Source of the DNA: Nocardioides houyundeii
GTDB lineage: Bacteria; Actinomycetota; Actinomycetes; Propionibacteriales; Nocardioidaceae
DNA length: 64,000 nt
Direction: 5' to 3'
Assembly (NCBI RefSeq): GCF_002865585.1
Contig: NZ_CP025581.1
Coordinates: 2,852,001-2,916,000 of the forward strand
The position numbers and the translations under genes were made by a program. Shown here in pieces: positions 8,327-21,218 of this stretch (position 1 is its first letter; each line of letters starts with the position of its first letter). The notes beneath the pieces were generated by a model. That model was not told the origin of the DNA and searched no databases. It was given only the letters and a program-made list of their open reading frames with translations.

Positions 8327-9954
8327 CAGGCGCGGCCCAGCTTGTTGAGCAGCCGGAGGCTGGTGGTCATCAGCTTGGCGTAGGTCTCCTCCGACATCCC
8401 CCGCGGCGGTCCGATGGGAAGGCCGCGCTGGGTGCCCACCGACTGGGTCTCGGTGTAGCGCAGGATGCCCTCAGCGCCCTGGCGACGGCCCAGCCCCGAC
8501 TCGCGCATCCCGCCCATGGGCGCGCCCAGCGTGCCGAACGCCGCACCGTAGGGCTCGTTGACGTTGACGGTGCCGCAGCGGATGTGCCGGGCGATCTCCC
8601 GGCCGCGACGGCCGTCGCCGGTGTAGACCGAGGCGTTGAGGCCGTAGCTGCCCTGGTTGGCGCGGGCGATCGCGTCGGCCTCGTCGTGGAACCGGTAGAG
8701 CGAGACGACCGGCCCGAAGGTCTCGGTGCCGAAGCACGTCATCTCCGGCGTGACGCCCTCGAGGATGGTCGGCTCGTAGTAGTACGGCCCCAGGTCCGGG
8801 CGGGCCCTGCCACCGGTCAGCACCCGGGCGCCCTTGGCGACCGCGTCCTCGACGTGGGCGGTGACCGTCTCCAGCTGCTGGGCGCTGATCAGCGTGCCCA
8901 TGTCCACCTCCCAGTCCAGCGAGGCGCCCATGGCCATGGACTGGGTGCGCGCCACCAGCCGCTCCACGAAGCGGTCGTAGATCTGGTCCGCGACGTAGAT
9001 GCGCTCCATCGAGATGCACAGCTGCCCGGAGTTGGAGAACGCACCGCGCATGGCACCCTCGGCCGCCCGCTCCAGCGGGGCGTCCCGCAGCACCAGCATC
9101 GGGTTCTTGCCGCCGAGCTCCAGCGAGCACCCGATCAGCCGCTCCGCGCACTCGCTGGCGATCCGCTTGCCGGTCGCGGTGGACCCGGTGAAGCAGAGGT
9201 AGTCGACCCCGGCGATCAGGGGCGTGCCCACCTCGGCGCCCTGTCCGGCCACCACCTGCCACAAGTCAGTGGGGAAGCCCGCCTCCTGGAGCAGCGACGC
9301 CCCGAGCAGCGCGGTCAGCGTGGTCTGCGAGTCCGGCTTGGCGACGACCGCGTTGCCGGCCAGGAGCGCCGGCAGCCCGTCGGACATCGACAGGGTGAAC
9401 GGGTAGTTCCAGGGCGAGATGATGCCGACCACACCCTTGGGGACCCGGTTCACCTCCACCCGGGTGAGGACGGGGAACATGCCCGGCACGCGCGTGGTGG
9501 CCAGCTGCGAGGCCCCGACCCGGCCGTAGTAGCGCGCGGTCATCGCGACGTGGGCCACCTCCAGGAAGGCGTCCTTGCGGGCCTTCCCGGACTCCAGGCA
9601 GATCAGGTCGCAGATCTCCTCCTGACGGTCCAGCACCAGGTCGTGGAAGCGCAGCAACATCTTCGCGCGCTCCGCCACCGGGGTCCGCGACCAGGTCGCC
9701 TGCACCTCGCGGGCGCGGGCCACCGCCCGCTCCACGTCCGCCGGCGAGCTCTGGGGCAGGTGCGCCAGCGGGGCGTCGTCGATCGGGGAGCGGACCTCGT
9801 GCGTCTCGGTCCCCGACGCACGGATGCGCGCGGTCAGGACCGCGACGTAGTCGGGCTCTAGGGCGTAGCTCGCGCTGGGGTCGTGCTCGGGATCCCGGGG
9901 GCCGTCGCTGAGGGGCCCGCGTCCGGAGCCGCCGTGAAAGGGGCTGGCAGTCAT
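8326..9954 (-). CDS. Succinate-semialdehyde dehydrogenase-like aldehyde dehydrogenase
   Basis: NAD(P)-dependent aldehyde dehydrogenase, 542 aa, resembling mycobacterial GabD2-type enzymes. The catalytic residues are present: Glu279 in LELGGKN and Cys313 in GQLCIS, together with the PWNYP cofactor-site motif and the FTGSTATGK loop. The roughly 50-residue N-terminal extension is Gly/Asp-rich and precedes the conserved core. It is translationally coupled to the downstream GMC oxidoreductase. Succinate semialdehyde is the family default; the pairing with a GMC alcohol oxidase leaves other aldehydes possible. A CATACT hexamer close to the ATG could be the -10 of a nearly leaderless promoter. Confidence 0.88.
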   Translation of the reverse strand: MTASPFHGGSGRGPLSDGPRDPEHDPSASYALEPDYVAVLTARIRASGTETHEVRSPIDDAPLAHLPQSSPADVERAVARAREVQATWSRTPVAERAKMLLRFHDLVLDRQEEICDLICLESGKARKDAFLEVAHVAMTARYYGRVGASQLATTRVPGMFPVLTRVEVNRVPKGVVGIISPWNYPFTLSMSDGLPALLAGNAVVAKPDSQTTLTALLGASLLQEAGFPTDLWQVVAGQGAEVGTPLIAGVDYLCFTGSTATGKRIASECAERLIGCSLELGGKNPMLVLRDAPLERAAEGAMRGAFSNSGQLCISMERIYVADQIYDRFVERLVARTQSMAMGASLDWEVDMGTLISAQQLETVTAHVEDAVAKGARVLTGGRARPDLGPYYYEPTILEGVTPEMTCFGTETFGPVVSLYRFHDEADAIARANQGSYGLNASVYTGDGRRGREIARHIRCGTVNVNEPYGAAFGTLGAPMGGMRESGLGRRQGAEGILRYTETQSVGTQRGLPIGPPRGMSEETYAKLMTTSLRLLNKLGRA

Positions 9955-10009
9955 GTACCGAGAGTATGTGACGCCCGTCTCCCAGGCTACCCCTCGGTAG
10001 TCACAGCGC

Positions 10010-11719
10010 TCACACGATCTCGGGGGCCTGCACCCGCGCCTCGTCCGCCTCCTGGTCGGTGAGCTTGCGCTGGCTCTGCCGCTCGGCCTCCACCCGCCGC
10101 AGGTAGTGGTCGACCTCGGAGTCGGCGACGCCCGCGTCCCAGCCCAGCTCCTGGGCCATCAGCGAGGCCACCTCCCGAGCGGCGAGCACCCCGCGGTCGA
10201 AGGTCTCGATCGAGATCCGGGTACGCCGGGTCAGCACGTCGTCGAGGTGCCGGGCGCCCTCGTGGGTCACCGCGTAGACCACCTCGGCCGCCAGGTACTC
10301 CTCGGCCTGCGCCAGCGGCCGGGCGAGCTCCGGCCGCTCCTGGATCAGCGAGAGGACCTCGTCGACCAGACCGCCGAACCTGCCCAGCAGGTGATCGATC
10401 CGGCCGATCTCCAGCCCCGCCGCCCGGGCCAGTGCCACGCGCTGGTTGGTCCGGGTCTCGAACCCGTAGGCGCCCACCAGCGGCACCCGGTCGGTGATGC
10501 TGCCGCGGACCTGGTCCCGCTCACGCACGGCCATGTCGACGGCGTCGCGGCCCATCACCCGGTACGTGGTGAGCTTTCCGCCCGCGATCAGCACCAGGCC
10601 CGGGACCGGCGACACCGTGGTGTGCTCCCGCGACAGCTTGGTGGTCTCCCCGCCCGCCTCCTTGCGCATCGGCTTGAGCAGCGGGCGCAGCCCGGCGTAG
10701 ACCCCCTCGACGTCCTCGTGGTCGAGCGGGACCTTGAGCAGCCTGTTGACGTGGCCCAGCAGGTAGTCGATGTCGGCACGGCTGGCCGCGGGGTGCGCCC
10801 GGTCCAGGTCCCAGGGGGTGTCGGTGGTGCCGATGATCCAGTGGCGTCCCCACGGGATGACGAAGAGCACCGACTTCTCGGTCTTGGTGATGAAGCCGCA
10901 CTCGGAGCGGATGCGGTCGCGCGGCACCACCAGGTGGACGCCCTTGCTCGCGTCGACGTCCAGCGCCCCCTCGCCACCCATCATCTCCTGGATCTGGTCC
11001 GTCCAGACCCCGGCGGCGTTGATCACCGAGCGAGCGCGCACCTCGAAGTCGACGCCGTTCTCCAGGTCGCGGGCCCGTACGCCGACCACCCGGCCGCCCT
11101 CGCGCAGGAAGCCGGTCACCTTGGTCCGGGTGGCGATGTGGGCCCCGTTGTTGGCCGCGGTGCGGGCGATCGTCATCACCAGGCGGGCGTCGTCGACCTG
11201 GCAGTCGTAGTAGCGGATGGCTCCGTGCAGCTCATCGGTCCTGATGTCGGGGGCCATCCGGGCCAGCTGCTTGCGGAACAGGTGCTTGTGCTTGGGCACG
11301 CCCATGTCGTACTTGCCGGCCATCGCCAGGCCGTCGTACAGCGCCAGGCCGGCGCCGACGTAGGGCCTCTCGTAGGCCTTGGCCAGGGGGTAGAGGAAGG
11401 GCACCGGGCGGACCAGGTGCGGCGCGAGCCTGGTGAGCAGCAGCCCGCGCTCCTCCAGGGCCTCCTTGACCAGGGCGAAGTCGAACATCTCCAGGTACCG
11501 CAGCCCGCCGTGCACCAGCTTGGAGCTGCGGCTGCTGGTGCCGCTGCCCAGGTCGCGCTGCTCCACCAGGGCGGTGGACAGCCCGCGGGTGACGGCGTCG
11601 AGCGCGGCACCCACGCCGACGATCCCGCCGCCCACCACCAGCACGTCCAGCTCGCCCGCCGACATCGAGGAGATGGCGGCGGCACGCGACGCGGGGTTCA
11701 GGGCGATGGGGGTCGTCAT
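10010..11719 (-). CDS. glpD: Glycerol-3-phosphate dehydrogenase/oxidase
   Basis: FAD-linked glycerol-3-phosphate dehydrogenase (GlpD/GlpA type), 569 aa, peripheral membrane enzyme passing electrons to the quinone pool while forming dihydroxyacetone phosphate. The FAD-binding motif VVGGGIVGVGAALDA lies near residue 25, followed by SSRSSKLVHGGLRYLE, a GlpD signature, and a C-terminal DAO-type domain. I chose the ATG at 11719 because it overlaps the guaB3 stop as TGATG, giving a start of MTTPIALN about 20 residues before the FAD domain. It lies directly downstream of guaB3 on the same strand. Confidence 0.93.
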   Translation of the reverse strand: MTTPIALNPASRAAAISSMSAGELDVLVVGGGIVGVGAALDAVTRGLSTALVEQRDLGSGTSSRSSKLVHGGLRYLEMFDFALVKEALEERGLLLTRLAPHLVRPVPFLYPLAKAYERPYVGAGLALYDGLAMAGKYDMGVPKHKHLFRKQLARMAPDIRTDELHGAIRYYDCQVDDARLVMTIARTAANNGAHIATRTKVTGFLREGGRVVGVRARDLENGVDFEVRARSVINAAGVWTDQIQEMMGGEGALDVDASKGVHLVVPRDRIRSECGFITKTEKSVLFVIPWGRHWIIGTTDTPWDLDRAHPAASRADIDYLLGHVNRLLKVPLDHEDVEGVYAGLRPLLKPMRKEAGGETTKLSREHTTVSPVPGLVLIAGGKLTTYRVMGRDAVDMAVRERDQVRGSITDRVPLVGAYGFETRTNQRVALARAAGLEIGRIDHLLGRFGGLVDEVLSLIQERPELARPLAQAEEYLAAEVVYAVTHEGARHLDDVLTRRTRISIETFDRGVLAAREVASLMAQELGWDAGVADSEVDHYLRRVEAERQSQRKLTDQEADEARVQAPEIV

Positions 11720-12825
11720 CAGCCGACGACGACCTCGACCCGCTGGAACTCCTTGAGCTCGGTGTAGCCGGTGGTCGCCATGGAGCGCTTGAGCGCCCCG
11801 ATCAGGTTCATCGTGCCGTCGGCCACCCGGGAGGGACCGAACAGGATCTCCTCCAGCGTGCCCACCGGCTCGAACTCCACCCGCTGACCGCGCGGGAGCT
11901 CGGCGTGGTGCGCCTCGGTGCCCCAGTGGAAGCCCCGGCCGGGGGCGTCGCTGGCCCGGGCCAGGGGCGAGCCGACCATCACGGCGTCGGCGCCGCACGC
12001 GATCGCCTTGGAGATGTCTCCGGACCGGCCGATGGACCCGTCGGCGATGACGTGCACGTAGCGGCCCCCGGACTCGTCGAGGTAGTCCCGGCGCGCGGCC
12101 GCCACGTCGGCCACCGCACTGGCCATCGGCACCGCGATCCCGAGCACGGTGCGGGTGGTGTGCGCCGCTCCCCCGCCGAAGCCGACCAGCACGCCGGCGG
12201 CGCCGGTGCGCATCAGGTGCAGCGCCGCCTGGTAGGTCGCACAGCCGCCGACGATGACGGGGACGTCGAGCTCGTAGATGAACTCCTTGAGGTTCAGCGG
12301 CTCGGCCTGGCTGGAGACGTGCTCGGCCGAGACCGTGGTGCCGCGGATGACGAACATGTCGACACCGGCGTCCACGACGGCCTTGGCGAACTCCTTGGTC
12401 CGCTGCGGGGAGAGCGAGCCCGCGACCGTGACGCCGGCCGCGCGCACCTCCTCCAGCCGGGCGGTGATCAGCTCCGCCTTCACCGGCTCGGTGTAGATCT
12501 CCTGCATCCGCCGGGTGGCGTCGGCGCCGCGCAGCGAGGCGACCTCCTCCAGCAGCACCGACGGGTCGTCGTACCGGGTCCAGAGCCCCTCGAGGTTGAG
12601 CACTCCGAGGCCGCCGAGGCGGCCCAGCTCGATGGCCGTGCGCGGCGACATCACCGAGTCCATCGGCGCGGCCAGGACGGGGAGGTCGAAGCGGTAGGCG
12701 TCGATCTGCCAGGCGACGCTGACCTCTTCGGGGTCACGGGTGCGACGCGAGGGCACGATCGCCACGTCGTCGAAGGCGTAGGCCCGTCGGGCTCGCTTGT
12801 TCTTGCCGATCTCGATCTCGGTCAC
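11719..12825 (-). CDS. guaB3: GuaB3 family IMP dehydrogenase-related protein
   Basis: Shortened paralogue of IMP dehydrogenase (368 aa) found across actinobacteria directly downstream of guaB. It has the IMPDH TIM-barrel start (YAFDDVAIVPSRRTRDPEEV) and ends in the conserved ALKRSMATTGYTELKEFQ block, but lacks the CBS domains present in GuaB. Its function in actinobacteria is not settled; family members have been linked to GMP reductase or purine-salvage activity. It is 12 bases downstream of guaB and overlaps glpD, consistent with one operon. Confidence 0.93.
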   Translation of the reverse strand: MTEIEIGKNKRARRAYAFDDVAIVPSRRTRDPEEVSVAWQIDAYRFDLPVLAAPMDSVMSPRTAIELGRLGGLGVLNLEGLWTRYDDPSVLLEEVASLRGADATRRMQEIYTEPVKAELITARLEEVRAAGVTVAGSLSPQRTKEFAKAVVDAGVDMFVIRGTTVSAEHVSSQAEPLNLKEFIYELDVPVIVGGCATYQAALHLMRTGAAGVLVGFGGGAAHTTRTVLGIAVPMASAVADVAAARRDYLDESGGRYVHVIADGSIGRSGDISKAIACGADAVMVGSPLARASDAPGRGFHWGTEAHHAELPRGQRVEFEPVGTLEEILFGPSRVADGTMNLIGALKRSMATTGYTELKEFQRVEVVVG

Positions 12826-12837
12826 GGGCGAAGCCTC

Positions 12838-15946
<3,109 letters not shown>

Positions 15947-15981
15947 GCGCGCCTGAGCGCCCGGTCGGCCCAGGAACGGCC

Positions 15982-16018
15982 GAAGGGCCGGACCGCCTGC
16001 GAGGCGATCCGACCCTTC
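15982..16018 (-). terminator. groEL: groEL terminator hairpin
   Basis: Arms 15982-15997 and 16003-16018 form a 16-bp stem with a five-base loop. In the leftward RNA all positions pair (two as G-U), whereas in the rightward RNA the same two positions are A/C mismatches. This asymmetry indicates it serves groEL, which ends just upstream on the minus strand. Confidence 0.7.
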
Positions 16019-16042
16019 GTGGTGGTGCGTGGTGCCGACTGC

Positions 16043-17748
<1,706 letters not shown>

Positions 17749-17753
17749 GAAGA

Positions 17754-18050
17754 TCAGGAAACGATGGCCAGCACGTCGCGGCCCGACAGGATGAGGAACT
17801 CCTGGCCGGAGTACTTCACCTCGGTGCCGCCGTACTTGCTGTAGATGACCTTGTCGCCCACGGAGATGTCCATGGGGATGCGCTCGTCGCCGTCCTCGTT
17901 GAAGCGACCGGGGCCCACGGCCACGACCTCGCCCTCCTGGGGCTTCTCCTTGGCGGTGTCCGGGATGACCAGGCCAGAAGCCGTGGTCTGCTCGGCGTCG
18001 AGGGGCTTGACGACGATGCGGTCCTCGAGGGGCTTGATGTTGACCGACAC
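17754..18050 (-). CDS. groES: 10 kDa co-chaperonin GroES
   Basis: Co-chaperonin lid for GroEL, 98 aa, the normal length. The start is the GTG at 18050 ([15 protein letters not shown]), eight bases after a GGAGG ribosome-binding site; the open frame continues upstream but without homology. The mobile-loop region ([11 protein letters not shown]) and [15 protein letters not shown] are conserved. First gene of a groES-groEL operon, preceded by a leader of roughly 180 bases and two tandem CIRCE operators, so heat-inducible control by HrcA is expected. Confidence 0.97.
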   Translation of the reverse strand: MSVNIKPLEDRIVVKPLDAEQTTASGLVIPDTAKEKPQEGEVVAVGPGRFNEDGDERIPMDISVGDKVIYSKYGGTEVKYSGQEFLILSGRDVLAIVS

Positions 18051-18209
18051 AGTGTCGACCTCCACTTTCTCCACGTTGTTCGGGTGCACCCGTGCGTCTG
18101 CACGGTGCTGTGATGCGATGTCTGGTTCCACTGTCGTGCGATGTCGTGCAATGTCTGCTTCGCCGGTCAGGACCCGTGCCGTCGCGGGGGTCGCGGGTCG
18201 GTCCCGGCG

Positions 18210-18236
18210 CTGGCACACTCACTGGGAGAGTGCCAG
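18210..18236 (-). promoter_or_regulatory. CIRCE element, promoter-distal copy
   Basis: Half-sites CTGGCACAC (18210-18218) and GAGTGCCAG (18228-18236) separated by exactly nine bases, one mismatch from a perfect CTGGCACTC-N9-GAGTGCCAG inverted repeat. It lies eight bases from the second CIRCE copy and probably spans the groES transcription start. Confidence 0.75.
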
Positions 18237-18241
18237 TGCTC

Positions 18242-18270
18242 ACGTTAGCACTCCCCCCGATCGAGTGCCA
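18242..18270 (-). promoter_or_regulatory. groES: Predicted groES promoter
   Basis: Reading leftward, TGGCAC (18270-18265) and TAACGT (18247-18242) are separated by 17 bases. The -35 and the -10 lie within the CIRCE copy at 18245-18271, so repressor binding would occlude polymerase. Predicted start near 18235. Confidence 0.5.
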
Positions 18271-18271
18271 G
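18245..18271 (-). promoter_or_regulatory. CIRCE element, promoter-overlapping copy
   Basis: TTAGCACTC (18245-18253), nine-base spacer, GAGTGCCAG (18263-18271). The left half matches the CIRCE consensus exactly and the right half matches at seven of nine positions. HrcA is the expected ligand; its gene is not in the window. Confidence 0.85.
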
Positions 18272-18299
18272 CGGCCCCCGACGCTGACAGGATGGGCAG

Positions 18300-19484
18300 G
18301 TGGACCTAGACACCTTCCGCTGGCTGCTCACCGACGCCGGCCAGCGACTGCTCGACCGGGCCACCCATGCCTACGCCGACGTGGACGGCGATCCGCTGCG
18401 TGCCGCGGCCGCGGTGCGCAAGATCGAGCCGGACCCCGAGCGGTCCAGCGCCGCTCTCACCCAGGTGCAGCTCCGGGTCCGGGCGGTGCCCAAGTTCGGC
18501 GACGAGGCCGTCCGCCTCTACTTCACCCCGGACGCCCTGGAGCAGTCCACCCGACGCCGCGTCGCCGACCACCGCGCCGCCCGGCTGGCCGCCGCCCAGC
18601 CCAGCTCGGTGGTGGACCTGGGCTGCGGCATCGGCGGCGACCTGCTCGCCTTCGCCAGGGCCGGGCTGACGGCTGCCGGCGTGGACTCCGACCCGGTGCG
18701 CGTGGCCATGGCGGAGGCGAACCTGGCCGCGCTCGGCCTCGCCGGGGCGGTGATGGCGGTGGACGCCACCACCTTGGAGCTCGACGGCTTCGGCGCGGTC
18801 TTCGCCGACCCGGCGCGCCGCGGAGCACGTGGCCGCGTCTTCGACGAGCACGGCTGGACCCCGCCGTGGCCCTTCGTCGAGGACCTGCTGCGCAGGACCG
18901 CGGTGGTCAAGGTGGCACCCGGGATCCCGCACACCCTGGTGCCCGAGGGCGTCGAGGCCGAGTGGGTCAGCGACCACGGGGAGGTCAAGGAGGCCGCGCT
19001 CTGGTCGCCGGGGCTGGCCACCACCCGACACCGGGCGACGGTGATCACCGGCGGCGGGCTGGCGTCGCTGACCTCCGAGGACGACCCCTACGCCGGCCGG
19101 GAGCGACCGGTCCGCGAGCTCGGCGCCCACCTCTACGAGCCGGACGGCGCGGTGATCCGGGCCGGGCTCGTCACCGCGGTCGCCGCCGGCGTCGACGGCG
19201 GGCTGCTGGACGAGCACATCGCCTACGTCACCTCCGACAAGTCCTTCCGCAGCCCCTTCATGCGCAGCTACTACGTGCTCGACGAGCTGCCCTTCAAGGA
19301 GAAGCTGCTGCGCCAGGCGCTGGTGGAGCGCAACATCGGCCCGATCACCATCAAGAAGCGCGGGGTCGACATCATCCCCGAGCAGCTGCGCAAGCGACTG
19401 GCCCTGACGGGCGACGAGGAGGCGACCGTGGTGCTGACCCGGGTCGCGGGCGCCGGCAAGGCCCTGCTGGTGCGCCCCTTCTGA
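18300..19484 (+). CDS. Class I SAM-dependent methyltransferase with THUMP-like C-terminal domain
   Basis: Predicted cytoplasmic methyltransferase of 394 aa, GTG start. The SAM-binding motif I VDLGCGIGGD lies at about residue 103, motif II VDSDP follows, and FADPARRGARGR is a motif IV-like segment. The C-terminal part (KRGVDIIPEQLRKRL) matches the THUMP-like domain of an actinobacterial family usually found near groES. The substrate is unknown; an RNA base is the usual guess for THUMP-related enzymes. The start is about 30 bases from the CIRCE pair, so it may share heat-shock control with the divergent groES. Confidence 0.8.
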   Translation: MDLDTFRWLLTDAGQRLLDRATHAYADVDGDPLRAAAAVRKIEPDPERSSAALTQVQLRVRAVPKFGDEAVRLYFTPDALEQSTRRRVADHRAARLAAAQPSSVVDLGCGIGGDLLAFARAGLTAAGVDSDPVRVAMAEANLAALGLAGAVMAVDATTLELDGFGAVFADPARRGARGRVFDEHGWTPPWPFVEDLLRRTAVVKVAPGIPHTLVPEGVEAEWVSDHGEVKEAALWSPGLATTRHRATVITGGGLASLTSEDDPYAGRERPVRELGAHLYEPDGAVIRAGLVTAVAAGVDGGLLDEHIAYVTSDKSFRSPFMRSYYVLDELPFKEKLLRQALVERNIGPITIKKRGVDIIPEQLRKRLALTGDEEATVVLTRVAGAGKALLVRPF

Positions 19485-19517
19485 TCCTCTCCCGGGTCTC
19501 GGCTCAGCAGCCGCGGC

Positions 19518-20879
19518 TCAGCAGCCACGAGCAGGGACGTCGGCGACCTCCACCGGCACCCGTCCCGGGGCGGGACGCCGGCCCAGGAGCACCTCCACCA
19601 GCGCGCGCATGGCGCCCGGAGTGGTGCCGTAGGTGGCGACCAGGTGACGCGCGCTCGACCCGGCCAGGACCCAGGGCGCCCCGACCGCCACGGCGACGTC
19701 CGCCCGCACGGACCTCGAGGCGCTCCGGAGCAGCGCGACCCGGGTGCCGCGGGGACCGACCCGCAGCCCTGCCGACCGCGCCGCCGCGGTGAAGGCGGCG
19801 ACCACGTCCCGGTCTCCGACCGGCTGCACCCGCCTGCCCACCAGCCGGCCCTGGCACGTGCGGGACAGCACCGTCACCGCGGCCCGGGACCAGGCCAGCG
19901 CCTGGGGGCGGGCACTCCCGGGCGGGGCCCCGCGGGCGTCGCGGTGGTGCAGCAGCAGGGCCACCTGCCGGGCCGCGGCCTGCTCGAGGCGGCGCCGTGT
20001 CAGGTCGCCCCGTCGTACGGCGGCCACGATGCCGTTCCGGGCCACGACCGGGTCGGCCGGCATCAGCAGCACGTCGGCGCCCGCACGCAGGGCACGCACC
20101 GCGGCACGCGCCGGTCCGTAGGACCGGGTGACCGCCGTCATCGCGAGGGAGTCGGTGACCACCAGGCCGTCGAAGCCGAGATCGGTGCGCAGCAGCCCGG
20201 TCACCACGTCCCGCGACAGCGAGGCGGGCACGCCCGGGTCCACCGCGCGCACGTCCAGGTGGCCCACCATCACCGAGGAGCTGCCGGCCGCGACGGCGTC
20301 CCGGAACGGGACCAGGTCACGCCCTTGCAGCTGCGCCAGGCTGCGCGGCTGCACCGGGAGCGTGACGTGACTGTCCTCCCGCACCGAGCCGTGGCCCGGG
20401 AAGTGCTTCAGGGTGCTGACGAGTCCGGCGTCGGCATAGCCCCGGGCCGCCGCCAGCACCTGCTCGGCCACCAGCGCCGGATCGGACGAGGCGGCGCGGG
20501 TACCGATCGTGGGATCGGCCGCACCCACGGTGACGTCGGCCACCGGTGCGAAGTTCGCGGTGAACCCCAGGCCCCTCAGCTCCCGACCCGTGGCAGCCGT
20601 CGCGGCCCGGGTGAGTTCCGGGCGACGCGCGGCACCTCCGGTCATGAAGCTGGGCAGGCCGGTCACCACGCCGCCGGCCCGCTCCACCAGGCCGCCCTCC
20701 TGGTCGACCCCGACGAGCAGGGGCCAGGGCCGGTCGTCGGCCCGGCGCAGTGCCCGGTTGGCCCGACGCACCTGGTCGGCGGAGGTGATGTTGCCCGAGA
20801 ACCAGATCACCCCCCCGAGGTGCAGGTCGCGGACCATCTCCACCGGAGGGCGGGTGCCGGACCAGTCGGCCACCAGCAC
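19518..20879 (-). CDS. Glycoside hydrolase family 3 (NagZ-like), 5' part out of frame
   Basis: Beta-N-acetylhexosaminidase-like GH3 N-terminal domain. Visible family features include HLGGVIWFSGN, GVDQEGG, the KHFPGHGSVREDSH block that carries the substrate-binding Lys-His pair, and the catalytic aspartate in VTDSLAMTAV. The first usable start in this frame is the GTG at 20879, but the frame is coding for another ~100 bases upstream (it reads LGLAEGWGPTADELDEA in the correct family position) with no start codon. The secretion signal lies upstream in another frame (21139-20987). The intact protein would be an exported lipoprotein of about 540 aa; as sequenced it is broken. Wall muropeptide turnover is the likely role. 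Confidence 0.85.
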   Translation of the reverse strand: MLVADWSGTRPPVEMVRDLHLGGVIWFSGNITSADQVRRANRALRRADDRPWPLLVGVDQEGGLVERAGGVVTGLPSFMTGGAARRPELTRAATAATGRELRGLGFTANFAPVADVTVGAADPTIGTRAASSDPALVAEQVLAAARGYADAGLVSTLKHFPGHGSVREDSHVTLPVQPRSLAQLQGRDLVPFRDAVAAGSSSVMVGHLDVRAVDPGVPASLSRDVVTGLLRTDLGFDGLVVTDSLAMTAVTRSYGPARAAVRALRAGADVLLMPADPVVARNGIVAAVRRGDLTRRRLEQAAARQVALLLHHRDARGAPPGSARPQALAWSRAAVTVLSRTCQGRLVGRRVQPVGDRDVVAAFTAAARSAGLRVGPRGTRVALLRSASRSVRADVAVAVGAPWVLAGSSARHLVATYGTTPGAMRALVEVLLGRRPAPGRVPVEVADVPARGC

Positions 20880-20983
20880 CTGGCCGGCCAGCTGTGTCAG
20901 CGTCAGGTCACCGACCAGGGTCGCGGCCTCGTCCAGCTCGTCCGCGGTGGGCCCCCACCCCTCGGCCAGGCCGAGCCGGGCCC

Positions 20984-20988
20984 GGGGG
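20984..20988 (-). other. Probable single-base deletion (frameshift site) in the GH3 gene
   Basis: A run of five G (plus strand) marks the point where the lipoprotein signal frame gives way to the GH3 frame. Adding one base here joins MRTRGAIAVVAA... to ...PRARLGLAEGW and gives one continuous frame of about 540 residues from 21139 to 19518. Confidence 0.65.
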
Positions 20989-21139
20989 CGGTGGGCTCGG
21001 GATCGCCCCGGGTCACGGCGGAGACGTGGGTCACCAGCGCGGACCCGGAGCGCATCTGGGCCTCGGTCGAGCAGCCGGCGGCACCGACGCAGACCAGGAC
21101 CTGGGCGGCGACGACCGCGATCGCCCCCCGAGTCCTCAT
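20989..21139 (-). CDS. Lipoprotein signal segment of the GH3 gene (separated by a frameshift)
   Basis: ATG at 21139 opens MRTRGAIAVVAAQVLVCV..., a basic n-region and hydrophobic core ending in GAAGC with a candidate lipidated cysteine, then a linker (VTRGDPEPTAP). The frame then runs into Pro/Arg-rich nonsense and stops about 85 bases later. It belongs to the GH3 gene downstream; as sequenced the two parts are one base out of register. No clear ribosome-binding site is seen before the ATG. Confidence 0.6.
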
Positions 21140-21169
21140 GGGGGGCGAGTCTAGGGGCCTGCAGACGCA

Positions 21170-21203
21170 GATCGACCCACCCGCCGTGGCGGGTGAGTCG
21201 ATC
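21170..21203 (-). terminator. Hairpin terminator after the membrane-protein gene
   Basis: GATCGAC (21170-21176) pairs with GTCGATC (21197-21203), enclosing ACCCGCC paired with GGCGGGT around a very small loop. It lies just after the stop of the gene at 21219-21839. Confidence 0.55.
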
Positions 21204-21218
21204 CTCACTGAGCCCCTC

